From positions 1 to 5,252 of the forward strand of contig CAZLLV010000196.1 of NCBI GenBank assembly GCA_964560325.1: a stretch of 5,252 nucleotides of DNA, read 5' to 3'. Both the position numbers and the translations under genes were made by a program. Each line of letters opens with the position of its first letter. Within the stretch, counting starts at the first letter, position 1. Below the pieces are notes generated by a model. It made no database searches, was not told the origin of the DNA, and was given only the letters and a program-made list of their open reading frames with translations. Of the stretch, positions 1-5,252 are shown piece by piece. This DNA is from CAZLLV01 sp964560325. GTDB lineage: Bacteria; Acidobacteriota; Thermoanaerobaculia; Multivoradales; DATKCC01.

Positions 1-232
1 CGCCGAGGTTGCCGAACCGTGCACGAAAACGGACCGGCCGGTCGGTGGAGAAGGTCCGAGAGGGTCCCGCCGTGACGCCTTGCAGCCAGAGCTCACCGAG
101 CTCGACACGCTGCCACGACGGCCGCCAGAGGCGGATCCACCCCTCTTCGGCGCTCGGCGCACAGGAGATCAGTACCTGGCACGCGACGAGGAGAGCGACC
201 GCTCCGGCTCCAAGACCTCGACTTCTCGACAT
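1..232 (-). CDS. Putative lipoprotein, C-terminus cut by window edge
   Basis: An open minus-strand frame begins at ATG 232-230 and runs 77 codons off the left edge with no stop. The N-terminus looks exported: basic residues (MSRSRG), a hydrophobic core rich in Ala/Leu/Val, then a lipobox-like L-I-S-C with the candidate lipidated Cys at residue 24, followed by A-P-S-A-E-E. The visible mature part is rich in Trp and Arg (WIRLWRPSWQR) and I do not recognise a family. It lies 43 bp downstream of the DUF2911 gene on the same strand, so the two may be co-transcribed. No convincing Shine-Dalgarno precedes the ATG. The frame is also open upstream, so a non-ATG earlier start cannot be excluded. The signal peptide and lipobox are the main reason to think it real. 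Probable site of action is the envelope; function unknown. Confidence 0.6.
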   Translation of the reverse strand, partial: MSRSRGLGAGAVALLVACQVLISCAPSAEEGWIRLWRPSWQRVELGELWLQGVTAGPSRTFSTDRPVRFRARFGNLG

Positions 233-275
233 GGAGCCGGAGCAGCGCGGTCGGTGGTCGAGAGCGCGGCCGCGG

Positions 276-812
276 TCAGCTCGCCGCGACGGTGAACGGC
301 ACGGCGAGCTCGCCCCAGAGGAGGACCACCTCGCCGTCGCCGACCTGGAAGTCCATCGACTCGGTCATCTCGTGCTCGCGCGGGGTGACGGTGACGCGCA
401 GGGCGTCCTCGCCCTCGGCGTAATCGTAGGCCCCCCACTGCTGGGCGGTCTTGTTGAAGATCACCGTCCACTCCTCTTCGCCGGGGATTGTGAAGAGCGA
501 TTAGGTGCCGGCCGGCCCCGCCTCGCCCTCGATCGTCACGTCGGACGAGAAGGTGATGGTCGTGGCCTCGTTGGCGCCGGTGCGCCAGACCTGGCCGTAC
601 GGCACCAGGCCGCCCCAGACCTCGCGGCCGTTGACGTTCGGGCGGCCGTACTCGAGCGAAACGTCGACGCCGTCGATGGTGCCGCTGGCGGCGCCGTTCT
701 TCGAGACCCGGTCGCTGTCGTCGCCGCGCTGGGCGAGCGACGGGCCGGTCGTGACGAGGGCCACCAGCGCGAGCGCCGCGAGGCCGAGGAAGAAAAGGTT
801 CTTGGATCGCAT
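276..812 (-). pseudogene. DUF2911-family secreted protein with internal in-frame TAA
   Basis: The 179-codon frame starts at ATG 812 and ends at TGA 278-276, interrupted only by TAA at codon 104 (503-501). Residues 1-28 are a Sec signal peptide: MRSKN, a hydrophobic core, and probable cleavage after S-L-A. The mature part carries hallmarks of DUF2911: LEYGRPNVNGREVWGGLVPYG, then VWRTGANEATTITF, then PAGT. After the stop the same frame continues with SLFTIPGEEEWTVIFNK and QWGAYDY, also typical of the family, so reading phase is unbroken. Family members usually read PAGTYSLF, so the stop replaces a Tyr codon (TAC or TAT to TAA, one substitution). It is either a fresh pseudogene, a readthrough case, or a sequencing error. 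If translation stops there, a 103-residue protein lacking the C-terminal half of the domain is made. A GTG at 464 could restart translation but would give a piece without the signal peptide. DUF2911 function is unknown; these are secreted beta-rich proteins. A strong ribosome binding site precedes the gene, and the CDF-like gene is divergent. Confidence 0.8.
501..503 (-). other. Premature in-frame TAA stop in DUF2911 gene
   Basis: The plus strand reads tta at 501-503, giving TAA on the coding strand at codon 104. The flanking residues PAGT and SLFTIPGEEEW are in the same frame and both match the family, so this is a nonsense substitution and not a frameshift. The four other gene ends visible in the window use TGA (three) or TAG (one). 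Confidence 0.85.
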
Positions 813-822
813 GGTTTCGTGT

Positions 823-828
823 CCTCCT
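823..828 (-). promoter_or_regulatory. Ribosome binding site of the DUF2911 gene
   Basis: A perfect AGGAGG on the minus strand (plus strand cctcct) lies 10 bases upstream of ATG 812. It fixes the start of the signal-peptide-bearing protein. Confidence 0.75.
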
Positions 829-854
829 GGATGAGAGTCGTCCTTCGGATGCGC

Positions 855-860
855 ATTCTA
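855..860 (-). promoter_or_regulatory. Candidate -10 box for the DUF2911 gene
   Basis: The minus strand reads TAGAAT (5 of 6 with TATAAT), an AT-rich island in very GC-rich DNA. It would place a transcription start about 36 bases before the ATG. No good -35 is seen 16-18 bases upstream, so this is only a candidate. Confidence 0.3.
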
Positions 861-934
861 CGACGGTCCGAGCGACGGCGTGCCGGGTCGCCGGTGAGGG
901 CGGGGCGCGGGGGCCGCGGTAGGCTCGACGGGCG

Positions 935-1582
935 ATGACCGACCTTACCGACACCCGCCCTGCCGGCCGCTCCGGCCGCGACTGGCACCGCCTCGCGCTC
1001 TGGCTGGTGGTCGCCACCATGGCCTACAACCTCGTCGAGGGCGCGGTCGCCCTCTGGGCCGGCGTCCGCGCGCAGAGCATCGCGCTCGTCGGCTTCGGCT
1101 TCGACAGCTACCTCGAGCTGGCCGCCGCGGGCGCGCTCCTCTGGCGCCTGCGGGTCGAGGCGCGGGGCGCGGACGCCGAAGAGATCGAGCGGACCGAGCG
1201 CCGGGTGCACCGGCTGGTCGGCGGCACCTTCGTCGCCCTCGCCCTCTACGTCGCACTCCAGTCGGCCTGGGTGCTCTGGCAGCAGCGGCCGCCCGAGGAG
1301 AGCGCAATCGGCATCGCCCTCGCCGTCGCCTCGCTCGTCATCATGCCGCTCGTCGCCTGGGGCAAGCTCCGCGCCGCCCGCGAGCTCGGCAGCGCCGCCC
1401 TGCGCGCCGAGGCGAAGGAGACCCTCGCCTGCTCCTACCTCTCCTTCGCCCTCCTCCTCGGCCTCGCCGCCAACGCCCTCGCCGGCTGGTGGTGGGCCGA
1501 CCCCGCGGCCGCGCTCCTGATGGTGCCCTGGCTGGTGAAGGAGGGGATGGAAGGGCTGCGGGGAGACGGGTGCGGGTGTTGA
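935..1582 (+). CDS. CDF-like cation transporter, membrane domain only
   Basis: This is a 215-residue integral membrane protein with about six hydrophobic segments, near residues 20-43, 48-72, 94-116, 123-142, 164-184 and 188-201. The first two match the start of cation diffusion facilitators: YNLVEGAVALWAG, then ALVGFGFDSYLE. There D57 and E61 fall where CDF proteins carry the acidic pair of the transmembrane metal site (D45/D49 in YiiP). The AEAKETLACSYLS segment (158-170) occupies the place of the TM5 HxxxD site, with E162 probably replacing its Asp and no His present. The cytoplasmic CDF C-terminal domain is absent; the protein ends shortly after the last helix with DGCGC, which could bind metal. 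Known CDF members export divalent metals by proton antiport; substrate and transport activity here are inferred. ATG 935 is preferred over Met29, which lies inside helix 1. The Shine-Dalgarno is weak. Arg codons are essentially all CGN, unlike the large gene to the right. Confidence 0.8.
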   Translation: MTDLTDTRPAGRSGRDWHRLALWLVVATMAYNLVEGAVALWAGVRAQSIALVGFGFDSYLELAAAGALLWRLRVEARGADAEEIERTERRVHRLVGGTFVALALYVALQSAWVLWQQRPPEESAIGIALAVASLVIMPLVAWGKLRAARELGSAALRAEAKETLACSYLSFALLLGLAANALAGWWWADPAAALLMVPWLVKEGMEGLRGDGCGC

Positions 1583-1612
1583 GACGAGCAGCAGCGTGAC
1601 CGCCCCAGCCGC

Positions 1613-1837
1613 CTAGTCGTCCTCGGGCGCCGGCCGACCCCTCTCTTCCCTCTCCCGGGTCAGCAGCAGATCGTTCCAGGAGCGGAACTTCCGGACTCCC
1701 GGAGTGCGCCGCAGACGGGCGAGGCGGTGCGTGGCCCCCATGAGGTCGAAGGCGATCTTCAGGTTCTCCGGATCGAGCGGCTCGCGCGGCTCCGGACCAG
1801 GCATCTCCTCGACCGAGCGGAACTTGCGAATCGGCAT
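1613..1837 (-). CDS. Small protein with two KFRS boxes, partner of the nucleotidyltransferase
   Basis: A 74-residue hydrophilic protein. It starts MPIRKFRSVEEM and has a second related box, GVRKFRSWNDL, near residues 47-57. The segment between (about 24-45) is Leu/Ala/Arg-rich and probably helical, and the C-terminus is highly charged (REREERGRPAPEDD). No enzyme motif is visible. My recollection, not checkable here, is that small bacterial proteins with an RFRS-V-E-E-M start and a second box after P-G-V recur beside nucleotidyltransferases. Its ATG overlaps the stop of the nucleotidyltransferase gene (TGATG) and a strong ribosome binding site sits just upstream, so the pair should be translationally coupled. 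An antitoxin or partner role is a plausible inference. It converges on the CDF-like gene, leaving 30 bp between stops and no evident terminator hairpin. Confidence 0.75.
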   Translation of the reverse strand: MPIRKFRSVEEMPGPEPREPLDPENLKIAFDLMGATHRLARLRRTPGVRKFRSWNDLLLTREREERGRPAPEDD

Positions 1838-2334
1838 CAGGCCTCCTCCTCCTCGATCCCGAACCGTTCCCGGATCGCCTCCGCGTCCAGCCGGTCCTGC
1901 GGGCGCACCGTGTCCCGCTTCATCCGGTACAGCATCCGCGGCGTGGCGACTCGGAAGCGGACGCCCTCAATGACGATGTCGTGTGATTCGATTCCCTCGT
2001 AGTGGAACGCCTCCCCGAGCCGAGCGAGGAGGTCCATCGAGTACCGGCCGTGAGGAGGCGAGTACTCGATCGCCGGGTAATCGCCCGCCAGATCCTCACT
2101 GGTGATCTCGTCGATGCTCGGATCGTCGTACAGCATTTTCAGCGCGTGACGGAGACGCTCGACGTTCTCCGGATCGGGCGCCACGAAGAAGGCGACATCG
2201 CGGGTCGCGCGGATGAGCCCGTGAGCCGCCATGGCCATCGCTCCGACCAGCACGTACCGCACACCCTCGGCCTCGAAAGCCGCGACGATCCGCCGGGCTT
2301 CGTCGAAGCTCATGGTGGGGGGTGGGGAGGTCAT
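1837..2334 (-). CDS. Nucleotidyltransferase-fold protein (DUF6036 / AbiEii-like) with altered catalytic Asp
   Basis: With ATG 2334 the protein has 165 residues; numbering here is from the internal Met at 2313. The pattern is that of small antitoxin/toxin-type nucleotidyltransferases: a helix (FDEARRIVAAFEAEGV), then YVLVGAMAMAAHGLIRATRD (20-39), where homologues have GGxAxxxHGxxRxTxDxD. A third acidic position is plausible at D94 (YSMDLLARLG). The C-terminal block (about 127-153) has the LYRMKRDTVRPQDRLD pattern usual for the group. The metal-binding pair reads D39-V-A41, so the second Asp is Ala (codon GCC at 2193-2191), one base from GAC. This may reduce or abolish nucleotidyl transfer. The longest frame goes back to GTG 2412, and Met codons lie at 2367, 2334 and 2313. 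None has a good Shine-Dalgarno, and 2334 or 2313 fits the domain start best. It is followed by the small partner and is divergent from the large STAND gene. Confidence 0.75.
   Translation of the reverse strand: MTSPPPTMSFDEARRIVAAFEAEGVRYVLVGAMAMAAHGLIRATRDVAFFVAPDPENVERLRHALKMLYDDPSIDEITSEDLAGDYPAIEYSPPHGRYSMDLLARLGEAFHYEGIESHDIVIEGVRFRVATPRMLYRMKRDTVRPQDRLDAEAIRERFGIEEEEA
1843..1854 (-). promoter_or_regulatory. Repeated AGG ribosome binding site inside the nucleotidyltransferase C-terminus
   Basis: The minus strand carries GAGGAGGAGGAGG just upstream of ATG 1837, giving AGGAGG cores at 5 and 8 bases spacing. The same bases encode the Glu run (EEEEA) that ends the nucleotidyltransferase, so one sequence serves both as coding tail and as initiation site. 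Confidence 0.75.
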
Positions 2335-2396
2335 CGGTCGCGTGGCAGGTGTCGTCGACCGCTCCATCCTACAGGGGCCGCTCTGTTCCACTCGGC

Positions 2397-2402
2397 TACA
2401 AT
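2397..2402 (+). promoter_or_regulatory. Candidate -10 box for the large STAND gene
   Basis: TACAAT (5 of 6 with TATAAT) stands out in GC-rich DNA and would start transcription about 27 bases before ATG 2436. No recognisable -35 is seen at the usual spacing. On the opposite strand a weaker TAGGAT (2371-2366) could serve the nucleotidyltransferase gene, making the roughly 100-bp gap a divergent promoter region. Confidence 0.35.
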
Positions 2403-2435
2403 CCCCGCTCACGCCTTTCGGCAGTTGGACATCCG

Positions 2436-5252
2436 ATGACTCTCACCTGGCTCCACGTATCCGATTTTCACCTTCGCGCGGGGGATCCATACGATCGCGA
2501 CAAGGTTCTCGACGCCCTCGTCCGGTCGGTCCGGTCCTATCGTGAGAAGGGCCGTGCCCCCGACCTGATCTTCGCCACGGGCGACGTCGCTCATTCCGGA
2601 AAGGCCGAAGAGTACGGCATCGCCACCAGGTACTTCGACGATCTGCTGGACGCCGCCGGTCTCGAACGGCGCCACCTCTTCGTCGTGGCGGGGAACCACG
2701 ACGTCGACCGTGGTCCCGGGCGGTGGATGGTGCGGACTCTCCAGACCCCACAGGATGCGGACCTGTACTTTGCCCCAGGAGGCGAGGGGATCCCTCACCT
2801 CGTCGGCAAACAGAGGGCGTACCTCGACTGGCACGACCGGTACTTCGACGGCATTCGCTCGCTGCCCCGCGACTCGACATGCGGCCCACTCGAGACGATC
2901 TCGGCAGCAGGGGTGAACGTAGCCGTGCTGCCCGTCAACACAGCGCTCTTCTGTCAGGACAATCAGGATCACGAAAAGCTGTGGGTGGGGAGACGGTGCC
3001 TCAGTACTGCCATCGAGCAACTGAAAAAACTGGAGGCGGACCTCCGCATCGCGCTCCTCCACCACCCTCTCGACTGGCTGCACGGCTCCGAGCGACCGAA
3101 CGTCAAAGCCGTCCTCCGCAAGCACGTGGACCTCATCCTCCGTGGGCATCTCCACTCCCCCGAGGTCGAGGAGGTCGGCTCGGTGCACGGCCAGGCGCTC
3201 CACTTCGCCGCCGGCGCCGCGTACCAGGGCAGCGCGTGGCCCAACTGTGCCTTCTACTGCCGGTTCGACGGGCACACGATCTCCGTCTTTCCCATCCGTT
3301 ACGAGGATCAGCCGGAAGAGATCTGGACCGTCGACCCGAGCCTGTTCCCGGACGATCTCGAGTACCAGAGGATCTTCTCGATCCCACGCCCGGAGCGTGA
3401 GGACTCGCCCGCGGCTCGTCCGGCCGAACCGCCTCCGTCCGAGCCGTCTCGACCGACCCGCACCGGCTTCCCGAGCAACATCCCGTCGCGGCGTAACCGA
3501 CCGTTCGTCGGCCGAGACGGGCTCCTGGCAGAGATCCGGGCATCGCTCGATCGAGCGAAGGCCGAAGGGGTTCTCGTCCTCCACGGGCTCTCCGGCACCG
3601 GAAAGAGCGAGCTCGCCCGCGAGTACGCGCGCCGGAATCTCGACCGGTACCCGGGCGGTGCCTTCCTCGTCGACTTCTCCTCGGCGGGCGACCCCATCGA
3701 CCTCGCGAGGCTCGGCACGGACCATCTCGGACTCTCGTTCCCACCGGATCTCCCGCTCTCCGACCAATGCCGGCGGGCGCTCCTGACGCTCGGTGATGCA
3801 CCAACCCTTCTCATCTACGACAACGTCGTCTCCGTCGAGTCGGTCGAGAAGTGGCTGCCGCCAGCGGGCATGCCGTGCCACGTCTTGATCACGACCACTG
3901 TCGAGAGCTGGGACCCCACATGGCCCACCCGGCGCGTGGAGCGCCTCGACTCACAGGCCTCCCTCGAGCTCATCGAGGAGCTCGCCGGAGCGGACGTCGC
4001 GGCACGCTACGGCGCCGATCTCGCCGAGCACGCGGGAGGGCTGCCGGTCCAGATCTGCCCCGCGGCCATCGCGCTCGCGATCGACCACCGCAGGGGCTGC
4101 CTCACCGATGCACGGCTGGAGCTGATGTCCGAGGCGACCTCCAGCTTCCGCGGCCCCTTCGAACGACTCGAGGCACCGGCCCGGCTACTGCTCCGGACGG
4201 CCATCGGATTCAATCCGCACCGCATCCCCCGCGCCGAGCTCCTGCGGCAGCTCGCGGAGGCCGCTTCGTGGACCGACAGCGAGCTCGATCGCCGGCTCGA
4301 CGAGTGCCAGGGCGTCCACTTCCTCGAAGGCAACGACGACCTGCGCATCCACGAGAGGATCGCGGACTTCCTCCGGCAGGAGCCCGTGAAGCCCGAGAAC
4401 GCATCGACTCTCGCAACTCTCCGGGAGATCCAGCGGCGCCGGCTGGTCGAGATCGCCGTGGAAGTCGTGGTCCGGCCGGCGGACGCCGATCTCGCCGCCA
4501 CGCTGCTGGCGTTCCCGCTGGAGCCCGAGAGGTGGGAAGCGGAAGACGGCCAACTCCTCGTCAACGACGACGATCGCTTGACTCTCGGAAGAGCTCTGGG
4601 GGACATCGGCCGCTTCGACGAGGCGAGGCTCTGGTACGAGCGCGCTCTCGAAGGCGTCCTTCACGACGCGGATCGACCGGTCGATCACCCGAAGGTCGGA
4701 CAGATCGCCTACCAGATAGGCTCTATGCTCGCCTCGACTGGGAGGTACGACGAGGCCCGAACCTGGTTGGAGCGAGCGATCGAACACGAAGAGCAGGGGG
4801 GTGCCCACGGACGCATCGATCACCAGAGCCTCGGAACCAGCCTCCACCTGATCGGGTACTGCCTGTCGCAAGAGGGCGAGTATGACGAAGCAAGGGGCTG
4901 GTACGAGAGAGCCGTCGAACACAAGAAGCAGGGGGACGTCCACGGACGCATCGATCACCAGAGCCCTGGAACCAGCCTCCACCAGGTCGGGTACTGCCTG
5001 TCGCAGAAGGGCGAGTACGACGAGGCAAGAGGCTGGTACGAGAGAGCCGTCGAGCACATGCAGCAGGGGGACGTTCACGGGCGCATCGATCACCAGAGCC
5101 TCGGAACCAGCCTCCATCAGGTCGGTTACTGCCTGTCGCAGAAGGGCGAGTACGACGAGTCAAGAGGCTGGTTCGAGAGAGCCGTCGAGCACTTCGCGCA
5201 GGGGGACGTTCACGGACGCATCGATCACCAGAGCCTCGGAACCAGCCTCCAT
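2436..5252 (+). CDS. Metallophosphoesterase - STAND/NB-ARC NTPase - TPR repeat protein, 3' end beyond window
   Basis: The frame is open for 939 codons to the last base. Residues 1 to about 300 are a calcineurin-like phosphoesterase with every metal motif: D10-F-H12, G49-D50, G86-N-H-D89, H209-H210-P, G237-H-L-H240. It should be a two-metal hydrolase of phosphoesters, possibly nucleic acid or nucleotides. A Pro/Ser/Arg-rich linker follows (about 317-348), then an entry motif PFVGRDGLL (356-364) and a P-loop G384-LSGTG-K390-S391. Walker B is LLIYD462-N463, with the second acidic residue Asn. VLITTT (483-488) resembles the NB-ARC sensor strand, GLPVQI (535-540) the NB-ARC GLPLAL motif, and 569-650 is winged-helix-like. 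TPR-like repeats begin near 711, in the pattern G-xx-DEAR-xW-xERA. ATG 2436 is nine codons before the first catalytic Asp, and no plausible later start exists; the Shine-Dalgarno is poor. AGA/AGG Arg codons are frequent, unlike the CDF-like gene, hinting at separate ancestry. Architecture suggests an NLR-like conflict protein: sensor repeats, NTP switch, phosphoesterase effector. The role is inferred. Confidence 0.9.
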   Translation, partial: MTLTWLHVSDFHLRAGDPYDRDKVLDALVRSVRSYREKGRAPDLIFATGDVAHSGKAEEYGIATRYFDDLLDAAGLERRHLFVVAGNHDVDRGPGRWMVRTLQTPQDADLYFAPGGEGIPHLVGKQRAYLDWHDRYFDGIRSLPRDSTCGPLETISAAGVNVAVLPVNTALFCQDNQDHEKLWVGRRCLSTAIEQLKKLEADLRIALLHHPLDWLHGSERPNVKAVLRKHVDLILRGHLHSPEVEEVGSVHGQALHFAAGAAYQGSAWPNCAFYCRFDGHTISVFPIRYEDQPEEIWTVDPSLFPDDLEYQRIFSIPRPEREDSPAARPAEPPPSEPSRPTRTGFPSNIPSRRNRPFVGRDGLLAEIRASLDRAKAEGVLVLHGLSGTGKSELAREYARRNLDRYPGGAFLVDFSSAGDPIDLARLGTDHLGLSFPPDLPLSDQCRRALLTLGDAPTLLIYDNVVSVESVEKWLPPAGMPCHVLITTTVESWDPTWPTRRVERLDSQASLELIEELAGADVAARYGADLAEHAGGLPVQICPAAIALAIDHRRGCLTDARLELMSEATSSFRGPFERLEAPARLLLRTAIGFNPHRIPRAELLRQLAEAASWTDSELDRRLDECQGVHFLEGNDDLRIHERIADFLRQEPVKPENASTLATLREIQRRRLVEIAVEVVVRPADADLAATLLAFPLEPERWEAEDGQLLVNDDDRLTLGRALGDIGRFDEARLWYERALEGVLHDADRPVDHPKVGQIAYQIGSMLASTGRYDEARTWLERAIEHEEQGGAHGRIDHQSLGTSLHLIGYCLSQEGEYDEARGWYERAVEHKKQGDVHGRIDHQSPGTSLHQVGYCLSQKGEYDEARGWYERAVEHMQQGDVHGRIDHQSLGTSLHQVGYCLSQKGEYDESRGWFERAVEHFAQGDVHGRIDHQSLGTSLH
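4677..5252 (+). repeat. Tandem 135-bp (45-residue) TPR-like repeats
   Basis: Three complete near-identical units lie at 4812-4946, 4947-5081 and 5082-5216, and a fourth (5217-5252) is cut by the window end. A diverged older unit in the same register is at 4677-4811. By hand count, units 1 and 2 differ at 14 of 135 bases and units 2 and 3 at 11. Each unit encodes RIDHQSxGTSLH, then GYCLSQ, then GEYDE, then RGW and ERAVEH, ending QGDVHG: two helices of a TPR-like hairpin with a long connecting loop. The 45-residue period exceeds the classic 34 and the 42 of kinesin-light-chain-type repeats. Arg AGA codons and the GGA-ACC-AGC run are shared by all copies, as expected of recent duplication. Confidence 0.95.

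Noticed and set aside
9..938. Plus-strand open frame of 309 codons
   Set aside because: It is antisense to the DUF2911 and lipoprotein genes, has Arg/Gly/Ala-rich low-complexity translation and no domain; GC-rich DNA keeps such frames open.
1583..1612. Possible bidirectional terminator between convergent genes
   Set aside because: No stable inverted repeat or T-run is visible in these 30 bases.
2314..2330. G-rich run resembling a G-quadruplex
   Set aside because: It lacks four separate tracts of three or more G with loops; it is explained by Pro codons at the N-terminus of the nucleotidyltransferase.
3543..3558. Perfect 16-bp palindrome tcgctcgatcgagcga
   Set aside because: It lies inside the coding sequence before the P-loop, with no second copy seen; most likely chance in CG-rich sequence.
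2409..3881. Minus-strand open frame of 490 codons
   Set aside because: It lies opposite the phosphoesterase and P-loop motifs, which are unmistakable on the plus strand; its own translation shows no family features.
4671..4686. Perfect 16-bp palindrome gatcgaccggtcgatc
   Set aside because: It sits at the start of the oldest 45-residue unit but is not repeated at later unit boundaries, so no operator or recombination role is supported.
4185..5117. Minus-strand open frame with a repeated protein pattern
   Set aside because: The periodicity is only the 135-bp repeat of the plus-strand TPR region read backwards.
4812..5252. CRISPR-like array
   Set aside because: The repeats are contiguous, in frame and 135 bp long with no spacers; they are protein-coding tandem repeats.

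Overview
The window is GC-rich bacterial chromosomal DNA with tightly packed genes. Coding third positions are dominated by G and C, there are lipoprotein and Sec-type signal peptides, and a DUF2911-family gene is present. This suits a soil or sediment bacterium such as an Acidobacteriota/Thermoanaerobaculia-like or deltaproteobacterial lineage. That placement is an inference from composition and gene content; no marker gene is present.

Left part (1-1582), ordinary cell-envelope genes. A lipoprotein gene on the minus strand runs off the left edge. Upstream of it on the same strand is a secreted DUF2911-family gene, interrupted by one in-frame TAA exactly where the family has a conserved Tyr. 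Divergent from these is a plus-strand membrane protein resembling the transmembrane part of cation diffusion facilitator (CDF) transporters.

Middle (1613-2334, minus strand), a two-gene cassette. A nucleotidyltransferase-fold protein, whose catalytic Asp pair reads D-V-A instead of D-x-D, is followed by a 74-residue protein. The two overlap as TGATG, and a poly-Glu C-terminus doubles as the ribosome binding site of the second gene. The cassette resembles a toxin-antitoxin-type accessory module.

Right part (2436-5252, plus strand, divergent from the cassette). One reading frame stays open for 939 codons to the window edge. It joins, in order, a calcineurin-like metallophosphoesterase with all its metal-site motifs, a Pro-rich linker, a STAND/NB-ARC-type P-loop NTPase with a winged-helix-like region, and a TPR-like array. 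The array ends in nearly identical 45-residue (135-bp) repeats that differ in every copy only at two adjacent residues. This has the architecture of a bacterial NLR-like sensor-switch-effector protein, with a phosphoesterase as probable effector and a repeat array as probable sensor. It is the most notable content of the window. An antiviral or conflict role is inferred from architecture and from the neighbouring cassette, not shown by the sequence.
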